A stretch of DNA of 64,000 nucleotides from NCBI RefSeq assembly GCF_000308455.1, contig NZ_BAFP01000028.1:1-64000 (forward strand). The letters run 5' to 3'. Positions 7,998 through 18,700 of the stretch are shown piece after piece; positions within the stretch are counted from its first letter, which is position 1, and each line of letters starts with the position of its first letter. Below the pieces are notes generated by a model. That model was given only the letters and a program-made list of their open reading frames with translations, was not told the DNA's origin and did no database searches. The position numbers and the translations under genes were made by a program. Source of the stretch: Nocardia abscessus NBRC 100374 (lineage in GTDB: Bacteria > Actinomycetota > Actinomycetes > Mycobacteriales > Mycobacteriaceae).

Positions 7998-9284
7998 GTG
8001 GGAACGCTTGTTGTCGTCGGTGCGGGTCCGAAGGCGTTGGCGGTGGCGGCCAAGGCCCATGTACTGCGCGAATTGGGATTGCCCGCGCCGCGCGTCGTGG
8101 TGGTGGAAGCGCACGCGGTGGGCGGTAATTGGCTGCCGACCGGTGGCTGGACCGATGGGCAGCACCGGCTCGGCACCAGTCCGGAGAAGGACATCGGCTT
8201 CCCCTACCACTCCACGTGGGCCCGTGGTCGCAACCGGGCAATCAACGAGGCCATGATGGCCTACAGCTGGACCTCGTTCCTGGTCGATCAGGGCACCTAC
8301 GCCGAGTGGATCGACCGCGGCAGGCCGAGTCCGCAGCATCATGTCTGGGCGAAGTACCTGCAGTGGGTCGCGCGGGCGATCGATCTCGAACTCGTCGTCG
8401 GCACAGTGCGATCCATCGCGGCCGCGGCCGACGGGTGGCAGGTCACCGCGGTCGACGCGGACGGCCGCCCGACCGAGATCGAGGCGGACGGCCTCATGAT
8501 CACCGGGCCGGGCCGCAGCGAGAAAGCGCTGACCAAACATCCCAAGGTGCTCAGCATCGCCGAATTCTGGGATCTGGCGGGTAAGCGCAGTCTGCCCCTC
8601 GCCTCCCGGGTCGCCGTGATCGGCGGCGGCGAGACCGCCGGTTCGGCGCTGGACGAGCTGATCCGCCACGGCATGCTGTCGATCTCGGTGATCTCGCCGA
8701 TGGCGACGATCTACACCCGCGGCGAGAGCTATTTCGAGAACTCGCTTTTCAGCGACCCGATCAAATGGGGAGCGCTGAGTATCGACGAGCGCAGGGATGT
8801 CATCAGGCGGACCGATCGCGGCGTGTTCTCGGTTCGCGTGCAGGAGAGCCTGCTCGCCGACAATCGCGTGCATCACATGCAGGGCCGGGTGGTCCGGGTG
8901 GCGGATCAGGACGGCGCCGTCGCGCTGACGTTGCGCAACGAGATGCGCCCGGATCAGGTGCACACCGCCGACCTGGTGATCGACGCGACCGGCGGCCGTC
9001 CGCTGTGGTTCCTCGAACTGTTCGACGCGAATGCCGCGGATCTGCTCGAACTCGCGGTGGGCGGTGAGCTGACGCAGGCGCGGATCGAGGCCGCCATCGG
9101 ATACGACCTCGCGGTGTCGGGCCTGGACAGCAAGCTGTATCTACCGAACCTGGCGGCGCTTGCCCAAGGCCCCGGCTTCCCGAATCTCAGCTGCCTGGGC
9201 GCACTTTCGGACCGGGTGCTCCAGACGGCGACGGTCCGGCAAGCCGCGGTGCGACGCGGGAACGCGGTCTTGCCGGTCGATTGA
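7998..9284 (+). CDS. nbtG: L-lysine N6-monooxygenase (MbtG/NbtG)
   Basis: A 428-residue flavin monooxygenase that N-hydroxylates the lysine side chain to build the hydroxamate iron ligands. The FAD-binding motif VVVGAGPKALAVA is at the N-terminus. A second Rossmann motif VAVIGGGETAGSAL near residue 209 binds NADPH, and the C-terminal block PNLSCLGALSDRVLQTA is typical. The length matches mycobacterial MbtG. GTG 7998 is preferred: GGGAG lies 7 nt upstream and the FAD motif begins directly after it. The divergent iron box at 7909 predicts induction in low iron. Confidence 0.9.
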   Translation: MGTLVVVGAGPKALAVAAKAHVLRELGLPAPRVVVVEAHAVGGNWLPTGGWTDGQHRLGTSPEKDIGFPYHSTWARGRNRAINEAMMAYSWTSFLVDQGTYAEWIDRGRPSPQHHVWAKYLQWVARAIDLELVVGTVRSIAAAADGWQVTAVDADGRPTEIEADGLMITGPGRSEKALTKHPKVLSIAEFWDLAGKRSLPLASRVAVIGGGETAGSALDELIRHGMLSISVISPMATIYTRGESYFENSLFSDPIKWGALSIDERRDVIRRTDRGVFSVRVQESLLADNRVHHMQGRVVRVADQDGAVALTLRNEMRPDQVHTADLVIDATGGRPLWFLELFDANAADLLELAVGGELTQARIEAAIGYDLAVSGLDSKLYLPNLAALAQGPGFPNLSCLGALSDRVLQTATVRQAAVRRGNAVLPVD

Positions 9285-9312
9285 TCAGGTTCGGCACGCG
9301 CGCACGACTGAG

Positions 9313-9331
9313 ATAGGCTAGGCTAACCTTT
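9313..9331 (+). promoter_or_regulatory. IdeR-type iron box upstream of the formyltransferase
   Basis: ATAGGCTAGGCTAACCTTT matches about 15 of 19 consensus positions. It lies 26 bp before the formyltransferase ATG and probably governs the formyltransferase-NRPS transcript. Confidence 0.8.
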
Positions 9332-9357
9332 GTTTTTTGAGGGAAGGTTTTCGGTTC

Positions 9358-10293
9358 ATGCGTATCGTGTCGTTCGGTTTCCAGACCTGGGGTCGTAAGA
9401 CCCTGCAAGCCCTGATCGACTCGGAACACGAGGTGGTGCTCGCGGTCACGCATCCGGCGAGCGAGCAGTCCTACAAAGCGATCTTCTCCGATTCGGTCGA
9501 GGAACTGGCGCGCGAACACGGGATTCCGGTGCACCTCACCGAACGGGCGGACGCGGAGACCATCGATCTCGTCAAGCGGGTCGAACCGGATGTCATCGTG
9601 GTGAACAGCTGGTACACCTGGATGCCCGCGGAGTTGTACAACCTGCCGCCGCACGGCACCCTGAACCTGCACGATTCGCTGCTGCCGAAGTTCACCGGGT
9701 TCTCTCCGGTGCTGTGGGCACTGATCAGCGGCGCCTCCGAAACGGGCCTGACCGTGCACCGCATGGACGAGGGTCTGGATACCGGCGACATCCTCGTGCA
9801 GCGCTCGATTCCCATCGGCCCCAGCGATACCGGCACCGAACTGGTGATGCGCGGGATGGAGCTGATTCCCGGCGCGCTCGGCGAGGCGCTGGCCGCACTG
9901 GATTCCGGTACCGCGCAGTGGCGGCCGCAGAACAAGGCCGAGCGCACCTACTTCCACAAGCGCTCCGAGCGGGACAGCCGGATCGACTGGACTTGGCAGG
10001 CGGAGGACCTGGAGCGTTTCGTGCGCGCGCTTTCCGCGCCGTACCCGCGCGCGTTCACCCACTACCGCGGCGAGCGTATCGAGGTACTGGCCGCGCGGGT
10101 CTCCGAAGCGCGCTACGGCGGCACGCCCGGCCGCGTCATCGTGCAGGAGGGCGGCGGCGCGGTGGTGACGGGAGCCGACGCCCACCGGGGCGGCAACCGC
10201 GCGCTGGTGATCACCCGGGTGCGCACCGCGGCGGGCGCCGAACACGACGGAGCCGAATTCTTCGCGCGCGGCGGTTATCTCACCGATCAGTGA
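9358..10293 (+). CDS. siderophore formyltransferase (Fmt-like, N10-formyl-THF dependent)
   Basis: A 311-residue protein of the methionyl-tRNA formyltransferase fold. The catalytic region LNLHDSLLPKFTGFSPVLWA, followed by TGLTVHRMDEGLDTGDIL, supplies the family's Asn, His and Asp. A C-terminal OB-like region follows (residues ~210-311). ATG 9358 has GAGGGAAGG upstream. Its place between the lysine N6-monooxygenase and the NRPS genes, under an iron box, indicates that it formylates N6-hydroxylysine rather than initiator tRNA. This fits N-formyl-N-hydroxylysine in formobactin, amamistatin and brasilibactin-type siderophores. A second, housekeeping fmt gene would be expected elsewhere. Confidence 0.85.
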   Translation: MRIVSFGFQTWGRKTLQALIDSEHEVVLAVTHPASEQSYKAIFSDSVEELAREHGIPVHLTERADAETIDLVKRVEPDVIVVNSWYTWMPAELYNLPPHGTLNLHDSLLPKFTGFSPVLWALISGASETGLTVHRMDEGLDTGDILVQRSIPIGPSDTGTELVMRGMELIPGALGEALAALDSGTAQWRPQNKAERTYFHKRSERDSRIDWTWQAEDLERFVRALSAPYPRAFTHYRGERIEVLAARVSEARYGGTPGRVIVQEGGGAVVTGADAHRGGNRALVITRVRTAAGAEHDGAEFFARGGYLTDQ

Positions 10294-10364
10294 CCTGATC
10301 GCCAGACCACCGCCCGTCCGGCATGTCCGGACATCGGGCCCGACAGACGATTCGAAGGACGGAC

Positions 10365-13300
10365 ATGGCAGACGACATTCTCGAGCGCCGCAAGCAGTTA
10401 CTACAGAGACGTTTGCGTGAGCAGGGCGTGCAGGCATCGCCGCAGGAGCAGGCCGCACCGGCGCGGCGCGGCGGCGAGCCGAGCGCCTTGTCGGCGGCGC
10501 AGCAGCGGATGTGGTTCGTACAGCGGCTCGATCCGAGCGACACCACGTTGAACGTCTGCGTGGCCTACCGGCTCGACGGACTCGCGGATCCGGAGCGGTT
10601 GCAGGCCGCGTTCGCGACCGTCGTCGCCAGGCACGAGGTGCTGCGCACCACCTATCACGTCGGTGACGACGGTGAGCCGTACCAGGTCTCCCGCGACGAT
10701 GCCGCACTCACCTGGCAGCGGCACGATCTCACCGATCTGCCCGACAACGTGCTGCAGCGGCGGATCGAGGTCCTCGCGCGGCGCGAATTCGCCCGCCCGT
10801 TCGACCTGTCCACCGATCTGCCGTTGCGGCCGACGCTGATCCGGGTCGGCGCGCAGTCCTACGTGCTGGTCCTCGTGGTCCACCACATCGGCTGGGACGA
10901 CGACTCGTGGCCGGTGTTCTTCACCGAGCTGAACGCGGCCTACCGTGGCGAGGGTGACCTGCCCGCGGTCAAGGCGCAGTACGTCGACGTCGAAGTGTTC
11001 GGGCGATCCGGCGGCGACGAGAGCGCCGGCCTGGAATTCTGGCGCGACGCGCTGACCCCCCTGCCGGAACGGCTGGAACTGCCGAGCCGCCGGGCGGGCG
11101 GGGCGGGATCCAAGAACGCCGACCGCGTGGTGCGTGCACTGCCGCGGGAGCTGATGGAGCTGGTGGCCTCGACCGGGCGGGCGCAGTCGGCGACCCCGTA
11201 CATGGTGCTGCTCGCGGGTTTCCAAGCGCTGGTGCATCGCTACACCGCGGCCACCGATTTCCTGGTCTCCATGCCGGTGACCAACCGTCGCGACGCCAGG
11301 GCGGAGGCGTTGATCGGATATTTCGGCAACACGCTGCTGATCCGCGCGACTCCGCGCGGTGCGGAAACCTTCGCGACGCTGCTGGATCGGACGAAGGAGA
11401 CCGTGGTCGGCGCCTTCACCCACCAGGACGTGGGCGTCGATCGCGTGATCCAGGCGGTCGGCCCGGAGCGGGTGGCGGGCAGCGACGCCATGGCACAGCT
11501 GGTCCAGCTCAGCTTCAGTGTGCGCGGCGCGGCCAACGGATTCGACCTGCCCGGAATCGAAGCGAGCGAACTGGCCCTCGGCAGCGTCGTCGCGCAGGAG
11601 CCGCTCGGCCTGATGGTCGTCCAGGACGGCGCAGGCGCCCGCGTGGAGGCCACCTATCTGGTCGACGAACTCGAGCGATCGCTGGTCGTCCAGTTGCTCG
11701 ACCACTACGTGCAGCTGCTCGACAGCGCACTGCGCGAGCCCGCGCAACTGATCCGGGATCTCGACCTGCTGGGCGCGACCGAACGGCGCGATCTGCTGGC
11801 GATCTCGCACGGCACACTCGTCGACGAGCGGCCGACCACCATGATCGCCATGTTCGAGCGGCAGGTGGGCGCGACACCGGAGAACATCGCGCTGGTCTCC
11901 GACGAGGTCGAACTGTCCTACCGCGCGCTGAACGAACGCGCGAACCGGTTGGCGCACTGGCTGATCGGGCAGGGAGTCGGCCCCGAAGACCTGGTCGCGC
12001 TGCGGATGGCCACCTCGGTCGAATTCGTGGTCGCGATCCTGGCCGTGCAGAAGGCGGGCGCGGCCTACCTGCCCATCGACCCCGCCTACCCGGGCGAGCG
12101 GACCGAATATCTGCTCGACGACGCCCGTCCCAAGCTGACGCTGGACACGGTGGCGGTGACGGCGGCCGAACAGGACGCCGCGGCGCTGCCGGACCGCGAC
12201 CCGGTGGACGCCGATCGCACGACGCCGCTGCACCCGTCGAATACCGCCTACGTCATCTACACTTCCGGCTCCACCGGCAAGCCGAAAGGCGTTCCGGTGC
12301 CGCACGACGCGATCGCCGAGCACCTGTCGGGCTTCAACGCGGAATGGGATCTCACCCCGCAGGACCGGGTGCTGCAATCGACCTCGGTGAGTTTCGACGC
12401 ATCGCTGCTCGACATCTTCGTCACGCTGACCGCCGGTGCGCGCGTGGTGATTCCGAAGCCGAACGCCTACCGCGACATTCCTTACGTGGCGGATCTGGTC
12501 ACCCGCCACGGCGTGACGGTGCTGCACATGGTGCCGTCCATGCTGGCCACCTTCCTGGTGTTGCCCGAGGTGAACGACTGGCGCACGCTGCGGCGCGTTC
12601 CGGTCGGCGGCGAGGCGCTGCCCGGCGAGGTGGCCGACCGGTTCGCCGCCCAGTTCGACGCCGACCTGCGCAACCACTACGGCCCCACCGAGGCGGTGGT
12701 GTGCTCGGCGCACATGGAGGTCGAAGGCCCGCAGGGCAACGGCATCGTGCCGATCGGACTGCCGAACCGCAATGTGTACCTGTACCTGCTCGACGACGCC
12801 ATGCAGCTGGTGCCTTCCGGGGTCGTCGGCGAGATCTACCTCGGCGGACGCCAGCTGGCCCGCGGCTATCTGCACCGGCCCGGCCTGACCGCGGAACGTT
12901 TCGTCGCCGATCCCTTCCTGGCGGGCGGGCGGCTCTACCGCACCGGCGACCTGGCCCGCCGCAACGCCGCGGGGGAGATCGAATTCATCGGCCGCGCCGA
13001 CGAACAGGTCAAGGTGCGCGGACACCGAATCGAACTCGGTGAGGTCGAGGCCACCGTCACCGACCATCCGTCGGTCGCGCACTGTGTCGTGATCGTCGCG
13101 GAGCACGAGATGCTCGGCCCGGTCCTGGCGGCTTACGTCGTGCCGGCTCCGGGCGCCGAGGTAGATCTCGACCAGGTCCGCGCGCACGTGGCGGCGGCGC
13201 TGCCGGAATACATGGTTCCCTCGGCCTTCGCGGTCATCGAGGAGGTTCCGCTCACCGCGCACGGCAAGCTGGACAAGCGAGCGCTGCCCGCGCCCGCCTT

Positions 13301-15434
13301 CGCCGAGGCCCGCGCCTACCGGGAGCCGCAGACGCCGACCGAGGCCCGCATCGCCGGACTGTTCGCCACGCTGTTCACTCGCGAGCGGGTGGGCGCCGAC
13401 GATTCGTTCTTCGAACTCGGCGGCCATTCGCTGCTCGCGGCGCGGCTGATCACCATGATCCGCGCCGAGTTCGGCATCGAGATAGATATGCGCGTCCCGT
13501 TCGACAAGCCGACCGTCACCGCGCTGGCCGCCCATCTGGTCGCCGCCTTCCGCGACGAGTTCGACATCGACCTCGACGAGATCGACGCCTTCGACGAGGA
13601 CGAGGCCACCGAGCCCGCGCCGGTCGCCGAAGCACGCGCGGTGAAGCCCGAGTTGGTACGCAGGGAACGTCCGGAACGAATCCCACTGTCCTACTCGCAG
13701 CGGGTCTATTGGCTGCAGCGCCGGCTGGAAGGCGCGATCGACGGCGAGAACGTCAGCTACCCGGTCCGTTTCGACGGTCCGCTCGACGTGGCCGCGCTGC
13801 GCGCCGCCATCGACGACGTGGTGGCTCGGCACGAATCGTTGCGGACCACCTTCCCCGAATACGAAGGGACGCCGTATCAGCTGGTGGCGCCGCCCGCGCC
13901 GGTGCCGGTGCCGCTCGTGGACATCGGCGCGGCCGACGATGTCGACGCCCGGCTCCAGGAGGAGCTGGCCGCGGACTGGGATTACGTCTTCGATCTGGCT
14001 GCCGAGCCGATGGTTCGGTTGCGGGTGCTGCGACTGGATGCGCAGACTCACGTGCTGTCCATCCTGATGCACCACATCATCGCCGACATGCGGTCGTGCC
14101 AGATCTTCCTGGACGATCTGACCGTCGCCTATCGGGCCCGCTCGAACGGGGCGGCCCCGGGCTGGGCCGAATTGCCCCTCCAGTTCGCCGACTTCGCGAT
14201 CTGGCAGCGGGAGGTCTTCGACCGCGGCGCCAACCGCGAGGTCAGTGCCTACGGACAGGCGCAGCTGGACTACTGGCGCAAGACGCTCGACGGTCTGCCC
14301 GACGAGATCGCCGTCGCCCACGACCACCCGCGTCCGCCCGTCCTCGGCCGTAACGGCCTCAGCGCGGCCCGCGTGCTGCCCGCGGCGACCTGGAACGCGT
14401 TGCGTGCCAGGGCCGACGAGGTCGGTGCGACCGAATTCATGCTCTGCCAGGCGGTCAGCGCCGCGGTCGTCAATATTCTCGGCGGCGGCGAGGACGTGGC
14501 GATCGGCGCCGCGGTGGCCAACCGGATCGGTCAGACCACCGACGAACTCGTCGGCCTGTTCGCGAACGTGGTGGTGATGCGCCACAACGTGTCGGGTGAT
14601 CCGACGCCGCGCACCATGCTCGAGCGCGTGCGCAACGCGGCGCTCGACGCGATCAGTCACCAGGGTGTGCCCTTCGAACGTCTGGTGGAGACGCTCAATC
14701 CGGCTCGCTCGCTGTCGCGCAATCCGCTGTTCCAGGTGATGATGCACTTCCGGCACCGCCCCGTGCCCGTGCCGTTCACCGCGGACGGGTCGACCATGCT
14801 CACCGGTATCGCCGGGTACTACGACGTCTCGTTCATGGACTTCCACCTCGACTACTCGGTGGACACCAACGGCGACCTCGTCGCGCGCGTGGTGGTCAAT
14901 CCGGATCTGTACGTCGCGGAGACGGGAGAGATCTTCGCCGATGTGCTGGTGGGGGTGCTGCGGGCCTTCGCCGAACAGCCCGACCTGGCCTTCGGCGAGC
15001 TCGACGTCCTGCCGGAGGGCTGGGATACCGGCCGCTCGGTGGTCCGGCACGCCGCGCCCGCCGCGCTCGAATCCGGCTACGTCGCACCGCAGACCGAGAC
15101 CGAGCGCAGCTTGGCGGCGATTCTGGAGGAACTGCTCGACATCACCGAGGTCGGCCGCGAGGACGGGTTCTTCGGCCTCGGCGGTGACAGCGTCATCGCC
15201 ATCAAATGGGCGGCGCGGGCCGCGGAGGCCGGTCTGCCGCTGAGCCCGCAGATGATATTCGAGCACTTCACCATCGCGGAATTGGCCGCGGCGGTGGACG
15301 AGGCCATCGCGAATCCGCCCGCGGTATCGCCCGACGACGCAGTGGACGAACAAGAGCACGCCCCGATGTCCGCCTCCGGGCTCGACGCGGACACACTGGC
15401 AGCTCTCCAGAGTTCGTGGGCGACGCAACGCTGA
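10365..15434 (+). CDS. nonribosomal peptide synthetase, C-A-T-C-T (MbtE-like)
   Basis: A 1689-residue siderophore synthetase, close to the length of MbtE. Domains: N-terminal docking helix (ILERRKQLLQRRLREQG); condensation (HHIGWDD near 172); adenylation (YTSGSTGKPKG near 632, NHYGPTEAVV near 768, YRTGDLARR near 860); carrier with Ser in FFELGGHSLL near 1021; a second condensation with HHIIADMRS near 1235; and a second carrier with Ser in FFGLGGDSVI near 1608. By eye the specificity residues read D-A-L-H-P-G-H-V-C-K; by analogy with MbtE the substrate is (modified) lysine. ATG 10365 follows GAAGGAC. The second C-T pair lacks an A domain, so that carrier must be loaded in trans or by transfer. 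Confidence 0.9.
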   Translation: MADDILERRKQLLQRRLREQGVQASPQEQAAPARRGGEPSALSAAQQRMWFVQRLDPSDTTLNVCVAYRLDGLADPERLQAAFATVVARHEVLRTTYHVGDDGEPYQVSRDDAALTWQRHDLTDLPDNVLQRRIEVLARREFARPFDLSTDLPLRPTLIRVGAQSYVLVLVVHHIGWDDDSWPVFFTELNAAYRGEGDLPAVKAQYVDVEVFGRSGGDESAGLEFWRDALTPLPERLELPSRRAGGAGSKNADRVVRALPRELMELVASTGRAQSATPYMVLLAGFQALVHRYTAATDFLVSMPVTNRRDARAEALIGYFGNTLLIRATPRGAETFATLLDRTKETVVGAFTHQDVGVDRVIQAVGPERVAGSDAMAQLVQLSFSVRGAANGFDLPGIEASELALGSVVAQEPLGLMVVQDGAGARVEATYLVDELERSLVVQLLDHYVQLLDSALREPAQLIRDLDLLGATERRDLLAISHGTLVDERPTTMIAMFERQVGATPENIALVSDEVELSYRALNERANRLAHWLIGQGVGPEDLVALRMATSVEFVVAILAVQKAGAAYLPIDPAYPGERTEYLLDDARPKLTLDTVAVTAAEQDAAALPDRDPVDADRTTPLHPSNTAYVIYTSGSTGKPKGVPVPHDAIAEHLSGFNAEWDLTPQDRVLQSTSVSFDASLLDIFVTLTAGARVVIPKPNAYRDIPYVADLVTRHGVTVLHMVPSMLATFLVLPEVNDWRTLRRVPVGGEALPGEVADRFAAQFDADLRNHYGPTEAVVCSAHMEVEGPQGNGIVPIGLPNRNVYLYLLDDAMQLVPSGVVGEIYLGGRQLARGYLHRPGLTAERFVADPFLAGGRLYRTGDLARRNAAGEIEFIGRADEQVKVRGHRIELGEVEATVTDHPSVAHCVVIVAEHEMLGPVLAAYVVPAPGAEVDLDQVRAHVAAALPEYMVPSAFAVIEEVPLTAHGKLDKRALPAPAFAEARAYREPQTPTEARIAGLFATLFTRERVGADDSFFELGGHSLLAARLITMIRAEFGIEIDMRVPFDKPTVTALAAHLVAAFRDEFDIDLDEIDAFDEDEATEPAPVAEARAVKPELVRRERPERIPLSYSQRVYWLQRRLEGAIDGENVSYPVRFDGPLDVAALRAAIDDVVARHESLRTTFPEYEGTPYQLVAPPAPVPVPLVDIGAADDVDARLQEELAADWDYVFDLAAEPMVRLRVLRLDAQTHVLSILMHHIIADMRSCQIFLDDLTVAYRARSNGAAPGWAELPLQFADFAIWQREVFDRGANREVSAYGQAQLDYWRKTLDGLPDEIAVAHDHPRPPVLGRNGLSAARVLPAATWNALRARADEVGATEFMLCQAVSAAVVNILGGGEDVAIGAAVANRIGQTTDELVGLFANVVVMRHNVSGDPTPRTMLERVRNAALDAISHQGVPFERLVETLNPARSLSRNPLFQVMMHFRHRPVPVPFTADGSTMLTGIAGYYDVSFMDFHLDYSVDTNGDLVARVVVNPDLYVAETGEIFADVLVGVLRAFAEQPDLAFGELDVLPEGWDTGRSVVRHAAPAALESGYVAPQTETERSLAAILEELLDITEVGREDGFFGLGGDSVIAIKWAARAAEAGLPLSPQMIFEHFTIAELAAAVDEAIANPPAVSPDDAVDEQEHAPMSASGLDADTLAALQSSWATQR

Positions 15435-15460
15435 TCGCGCTGTCGCGGCATGGATCTCAC

Positions 15461-15500
15461 CCGCCCTCGCTCACACGATTCGCCGTGTGGGCGGGGGCGG
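15461..15500 (+). terminator. hairpin after the C-A-T-C-T NRPS
   Basis: A 16-bp GC-rich stem (15461-15476 with 15485-15500, including two G-U pairs) with an 8-nt loop starts 26 bp after the stop codon. There is no T-run, so termination is probable but not certain. It separates this transcript from the next iron-box promoter. Confidence 0.55.
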
Positions 15501-15532
15501 TCATGTCTGCGGGGACATGCGATCGGGGCGCA

Positions 15533-15551
15533 TTAGGTTAGCCAAACCACA
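15533..15551 (+). promoter_or_regulatory. IdeR-type iron box 1 upstream of the C-A-T-E NRPS
   Basis: TTAGGTTAGCCAAACCACA matches about 16 of 19 consensus positions, the strongest match in the window. It is the first of two boxes 61 bp apart in front of the NRPS at 15769. Confidence 0.85.
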
Positions 15552-15593
15552 TCTCTATATCTCGGCGGCGGCGTGAGTTACCATCACTCTGAG

Positions 15594-15612
15594 TTAGGCA
15601 AGCCTTGCCTTT
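15594..15612 (+). promoter_or_regulatory. IdeR-type iron box 2 upstream of the C-A-T-E NRPS
   Basis: TTAGGCAAGCCTTGCCTTT is a second, weaker box with good symmetry (AGGCAAGCCTTGCCT is nearly palindromic). The leader from here to ATG 15769 is about 155 nt and contains no other recognisable element. Confidence 0.65.
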
Positions 15613-15768
15613 TGGCGGGGTGAAGGCCGTATCGACGACAGCAGCGAATTGCGGGCGCCATCCACGGGTGCCGCCGGCGAATTCGTGGCGTCGGCGATAC
15701 GCCGCTCCGGACGCCGGGATCACCGGGTGTCGACGACGCGGCGAAGGCAGCGAGGCAGGAGAACGGGT

Positions 15769-18700
15769 ATGAGTCAGGCCATTGCGGAGATCGAGGATGT
15801 GCTGGCGCTCAGCCCATTGCAGGAGGGGTTGTTCTCGCTGGCCCAGCTGAGCGGTGCCGGGCAGGATGTGTACACCATCCCGTTCGTCGTCGACATCGAA
15901 GGACCGCTGGACGCCGCACTGCTGCGCCGTTGCCTCGAGACGCTGCTGCGCCGTCACCCGAATCTGCGTGCGGTGTTCTGGGATCGCGACGTGCCCAAGC
16001 CGGTTCAGATCGTGCCGCGCCGGGTCGAGCTGCCGTGGACCGAACGTGCGGCGCGGGTGGAGGAACTGGACGACGTCGAAGCCGAGGAGCTGGCACGCCC
16101 GTTCGACCTCGGCAAGGGGCCGTCGCTGCGCGCCACGCTGGTGACGCTGCCGCCGGGCGAGGACGGCTCCGCGCGGTGGCGGTTGATCATGACGATCCAC
16201 CACATCCTGCTGGACGGCTGGTCGCTCGGACTGCTGTTCGGTGAGCTGCGGGCACTGTATCTGGCCGGGGGCTCGGCCGATGCGCTTCCTCGGGTGCGGC
16301 CTTACCGGGACTACATCGGCTGGCTCGGCGCCAAGGACATGTCGGCGGCACAGCATTGGTGGGGCGAGCAATTGGCCGGTCTCAGCGGGCCCCTGATGAT
16401 CGCCGACGGCGGAACCAGCATGGGGCTCGCCCGGGGGGCGACTTCGGCGACGGCCGAGGTGACCCGCTTCATCCTGTCCGCGGACGACACCGCGCGGCTG
16501 CGTGGCTGGGCCCGGCAGCACGGACTGACGCTGAACTCCGTCGTGCAGTTCGCCTGGACGATCCTGCTGTCGCGGCTGACCGATCGCCGCGACGTCGTCT
16601 ACGGCACCATCGTCACGGGCCGTCCGGAGCAGATATCCGGCGTGGAACGCATGATCGGCCTGTTCCTGAACACCATCCCGGTGGTGTTCCGGACGGATCC
16701 GGCGGCGCCGGTCGCGTCCGAATGCGCACGCCTGCAGCGCGAATCGGCCGCCATGCGCGATGTCGGATATCTGAGTCTGTCGTCGGTGCAGCGCGCGGCC
16801 GGATACAGCTCGCTGTTCGACACCATGTTCGTCTTCCAGAACGCCCCCATGGACGACGCGGTCGGCGCGAATACCGTCGGCGGAGTCACCTTCCGGCCGA
16901 TGATGGCCAAGAACCTGACGCACTACCCGCTCACCGTGGTCTCGCACGTGCACGGTGACGAACTGGCCGTCGTCGTCGAGGCCGTGCGGGAATCGGTGCC
17001 GTATCTGCCCGACGACATCGGCGCGGCCATGCTGGCCGTCCTGCGGCGTCTGCCGGACGCGGCGGATCTGCGCACCGACGATCTCGACGTGCTGCCGGAT
17101 GCGGTGCGCGCGGAGGCACGCCTGCTCGAAACCACGCCCGAAGTACCCGGACGCGAGGGTGGAGTGACGGTTTTCGACCTGTTCGAGCGTCAGGTGAGCG
17201 CGACTCCCGACGCGGTCGCACTCACCACGGACACCTCCGCTCTGACCTACCGGGAGTTGTCCGAACGCGCGAAGGGACTGGCCGGTGAACTGCTCGCGCG
17301 CGGTATCGGGCCGGAAGATGTCGTAGCCGTTCAGCTGCCGCGTGGCGAGCGCGCGATCATCGCTGTGCTCGCCACGCTCGCGGCGGGCGCCGCCTATGTG
17401 CCCGTCGACGTCGCACTGCCCGCGGCCCGTATCGAATCCATCCTCCGGCAGGCCGGCCCGAAGCTGGTACTCGTCTCCGACGGCTACGGCGCCGATCTCG
17501 ACCCGGCGATCGTGCTCGACCTCGACGAGTTCGACATCGCCGGACGCGCCACCGCCGAATTGCCCGCGGTCGCGCGGCATCCGGCCGGCAGCGCCTACGT
17601 CATCTTCACCTCCGGCTCGACCGGCGAACCCAAGGGTGTGGTCAATTCCCATGCGGCCCTGGTCGCGTACTTCGCCGACCACCGGGGACGGGTGTACCGG
17701 CCCGCGATGGAAAGGCTGGGGCGCCCGCTGCGGATCGCGCACGCCTGGTCGCTGAGCTTCGACGCCTCGTGGCAGCCGATGGTCGGATTGCTCGACGGCC
17801 ACGGCCTGCACCTGTTCGACGACGCGGCCATGCGCGACGCGCAGCGCCTGGTAGAGGGCATGCGGCGGCACGGAATCGACATGATCGACACCACCCCGTC
17901 GATGTTCCGGCAGCTGGTGGCCGCCGGACTGCTCGACCGGCCGCCCGCCGTGCTCGCCCTCGGCGGTGAGGCCATCGACACGCAGCTGTGGGATCGCCTG
18001 CGCGGCCTGCCCGACGTCGCGGTGCACAACTGCTACGGCCCGACCGAGACGACCGTCGAAGCGGTGGTCGCCGATGTCACCGCCCCCGGAGCCACGGGCC
18101 TCGACGTGCCGACGATCGGCAGGCCGACCGCGGGAACAACGGCCTACGTCCTGGATTCCCGGCTCCGCCCGGTGCCGGTCGGCGTGATCGGTGAGCTGTA
18201 TCTGGCCGGTCCGCAGCTGGCGCGCGGTTATGCCGGACGCCCGGCCGGTACGGCAGGTCGTTTCGTCGCCGACCCCTTCGCCGAGGGCAGGCGGATGTAC
18301 CGCACCGGCGATCTGGTGCGCCGACTGCCCGGTGGCAACCTCGCCTACCTGGGGCGTGCCGACGATCAGGTGAAGATCCGCGGGTACCGCATCGAGATCG
18401 GCGAGGTCGAAACGGCCTTGCGAACCCTGCCGGGAATCGCCGCCGCCGCGGCGACCGTGGTGCGCCGCGGGGATGCGGTGACCCTGGTGGGATTCGTGGT
18501 GTGCGAACCCGGCCGCGCCGCCGATCCGGTCGCCCTGCGGTCGGCGCTGGCCGATCGCCTGCCCGCGTACATGATTCCCGCACGGCTGGTGGTACTGCCG
18601 AGGCTCCCGGTGAACGCCAACGGCAAACTCGACGTGCGCGAACTCGCCGTGCTCGCCGAACGTTCGCTCACCGGGGAGGGCGCCTCGGCCTCCGCCGAAC

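Noticed and set aside
7845..8963. N-terminal extension of the Mtb12-like frame
   Set aside because: It is antisense to nbtG and crosses the iron box; the signal peptide marks the true start.
10401..15428. Very long minus-strand open frame (about 1675 codons) opposite the C-A-T-C-T NRPS
   Set aside because: Its translation is His/Arg/Asp/Val-rich and lacks any domain pattern, while the plus strand has full NRPS motifs. Long antisense frames are expected in DNA with such high third-position GC.
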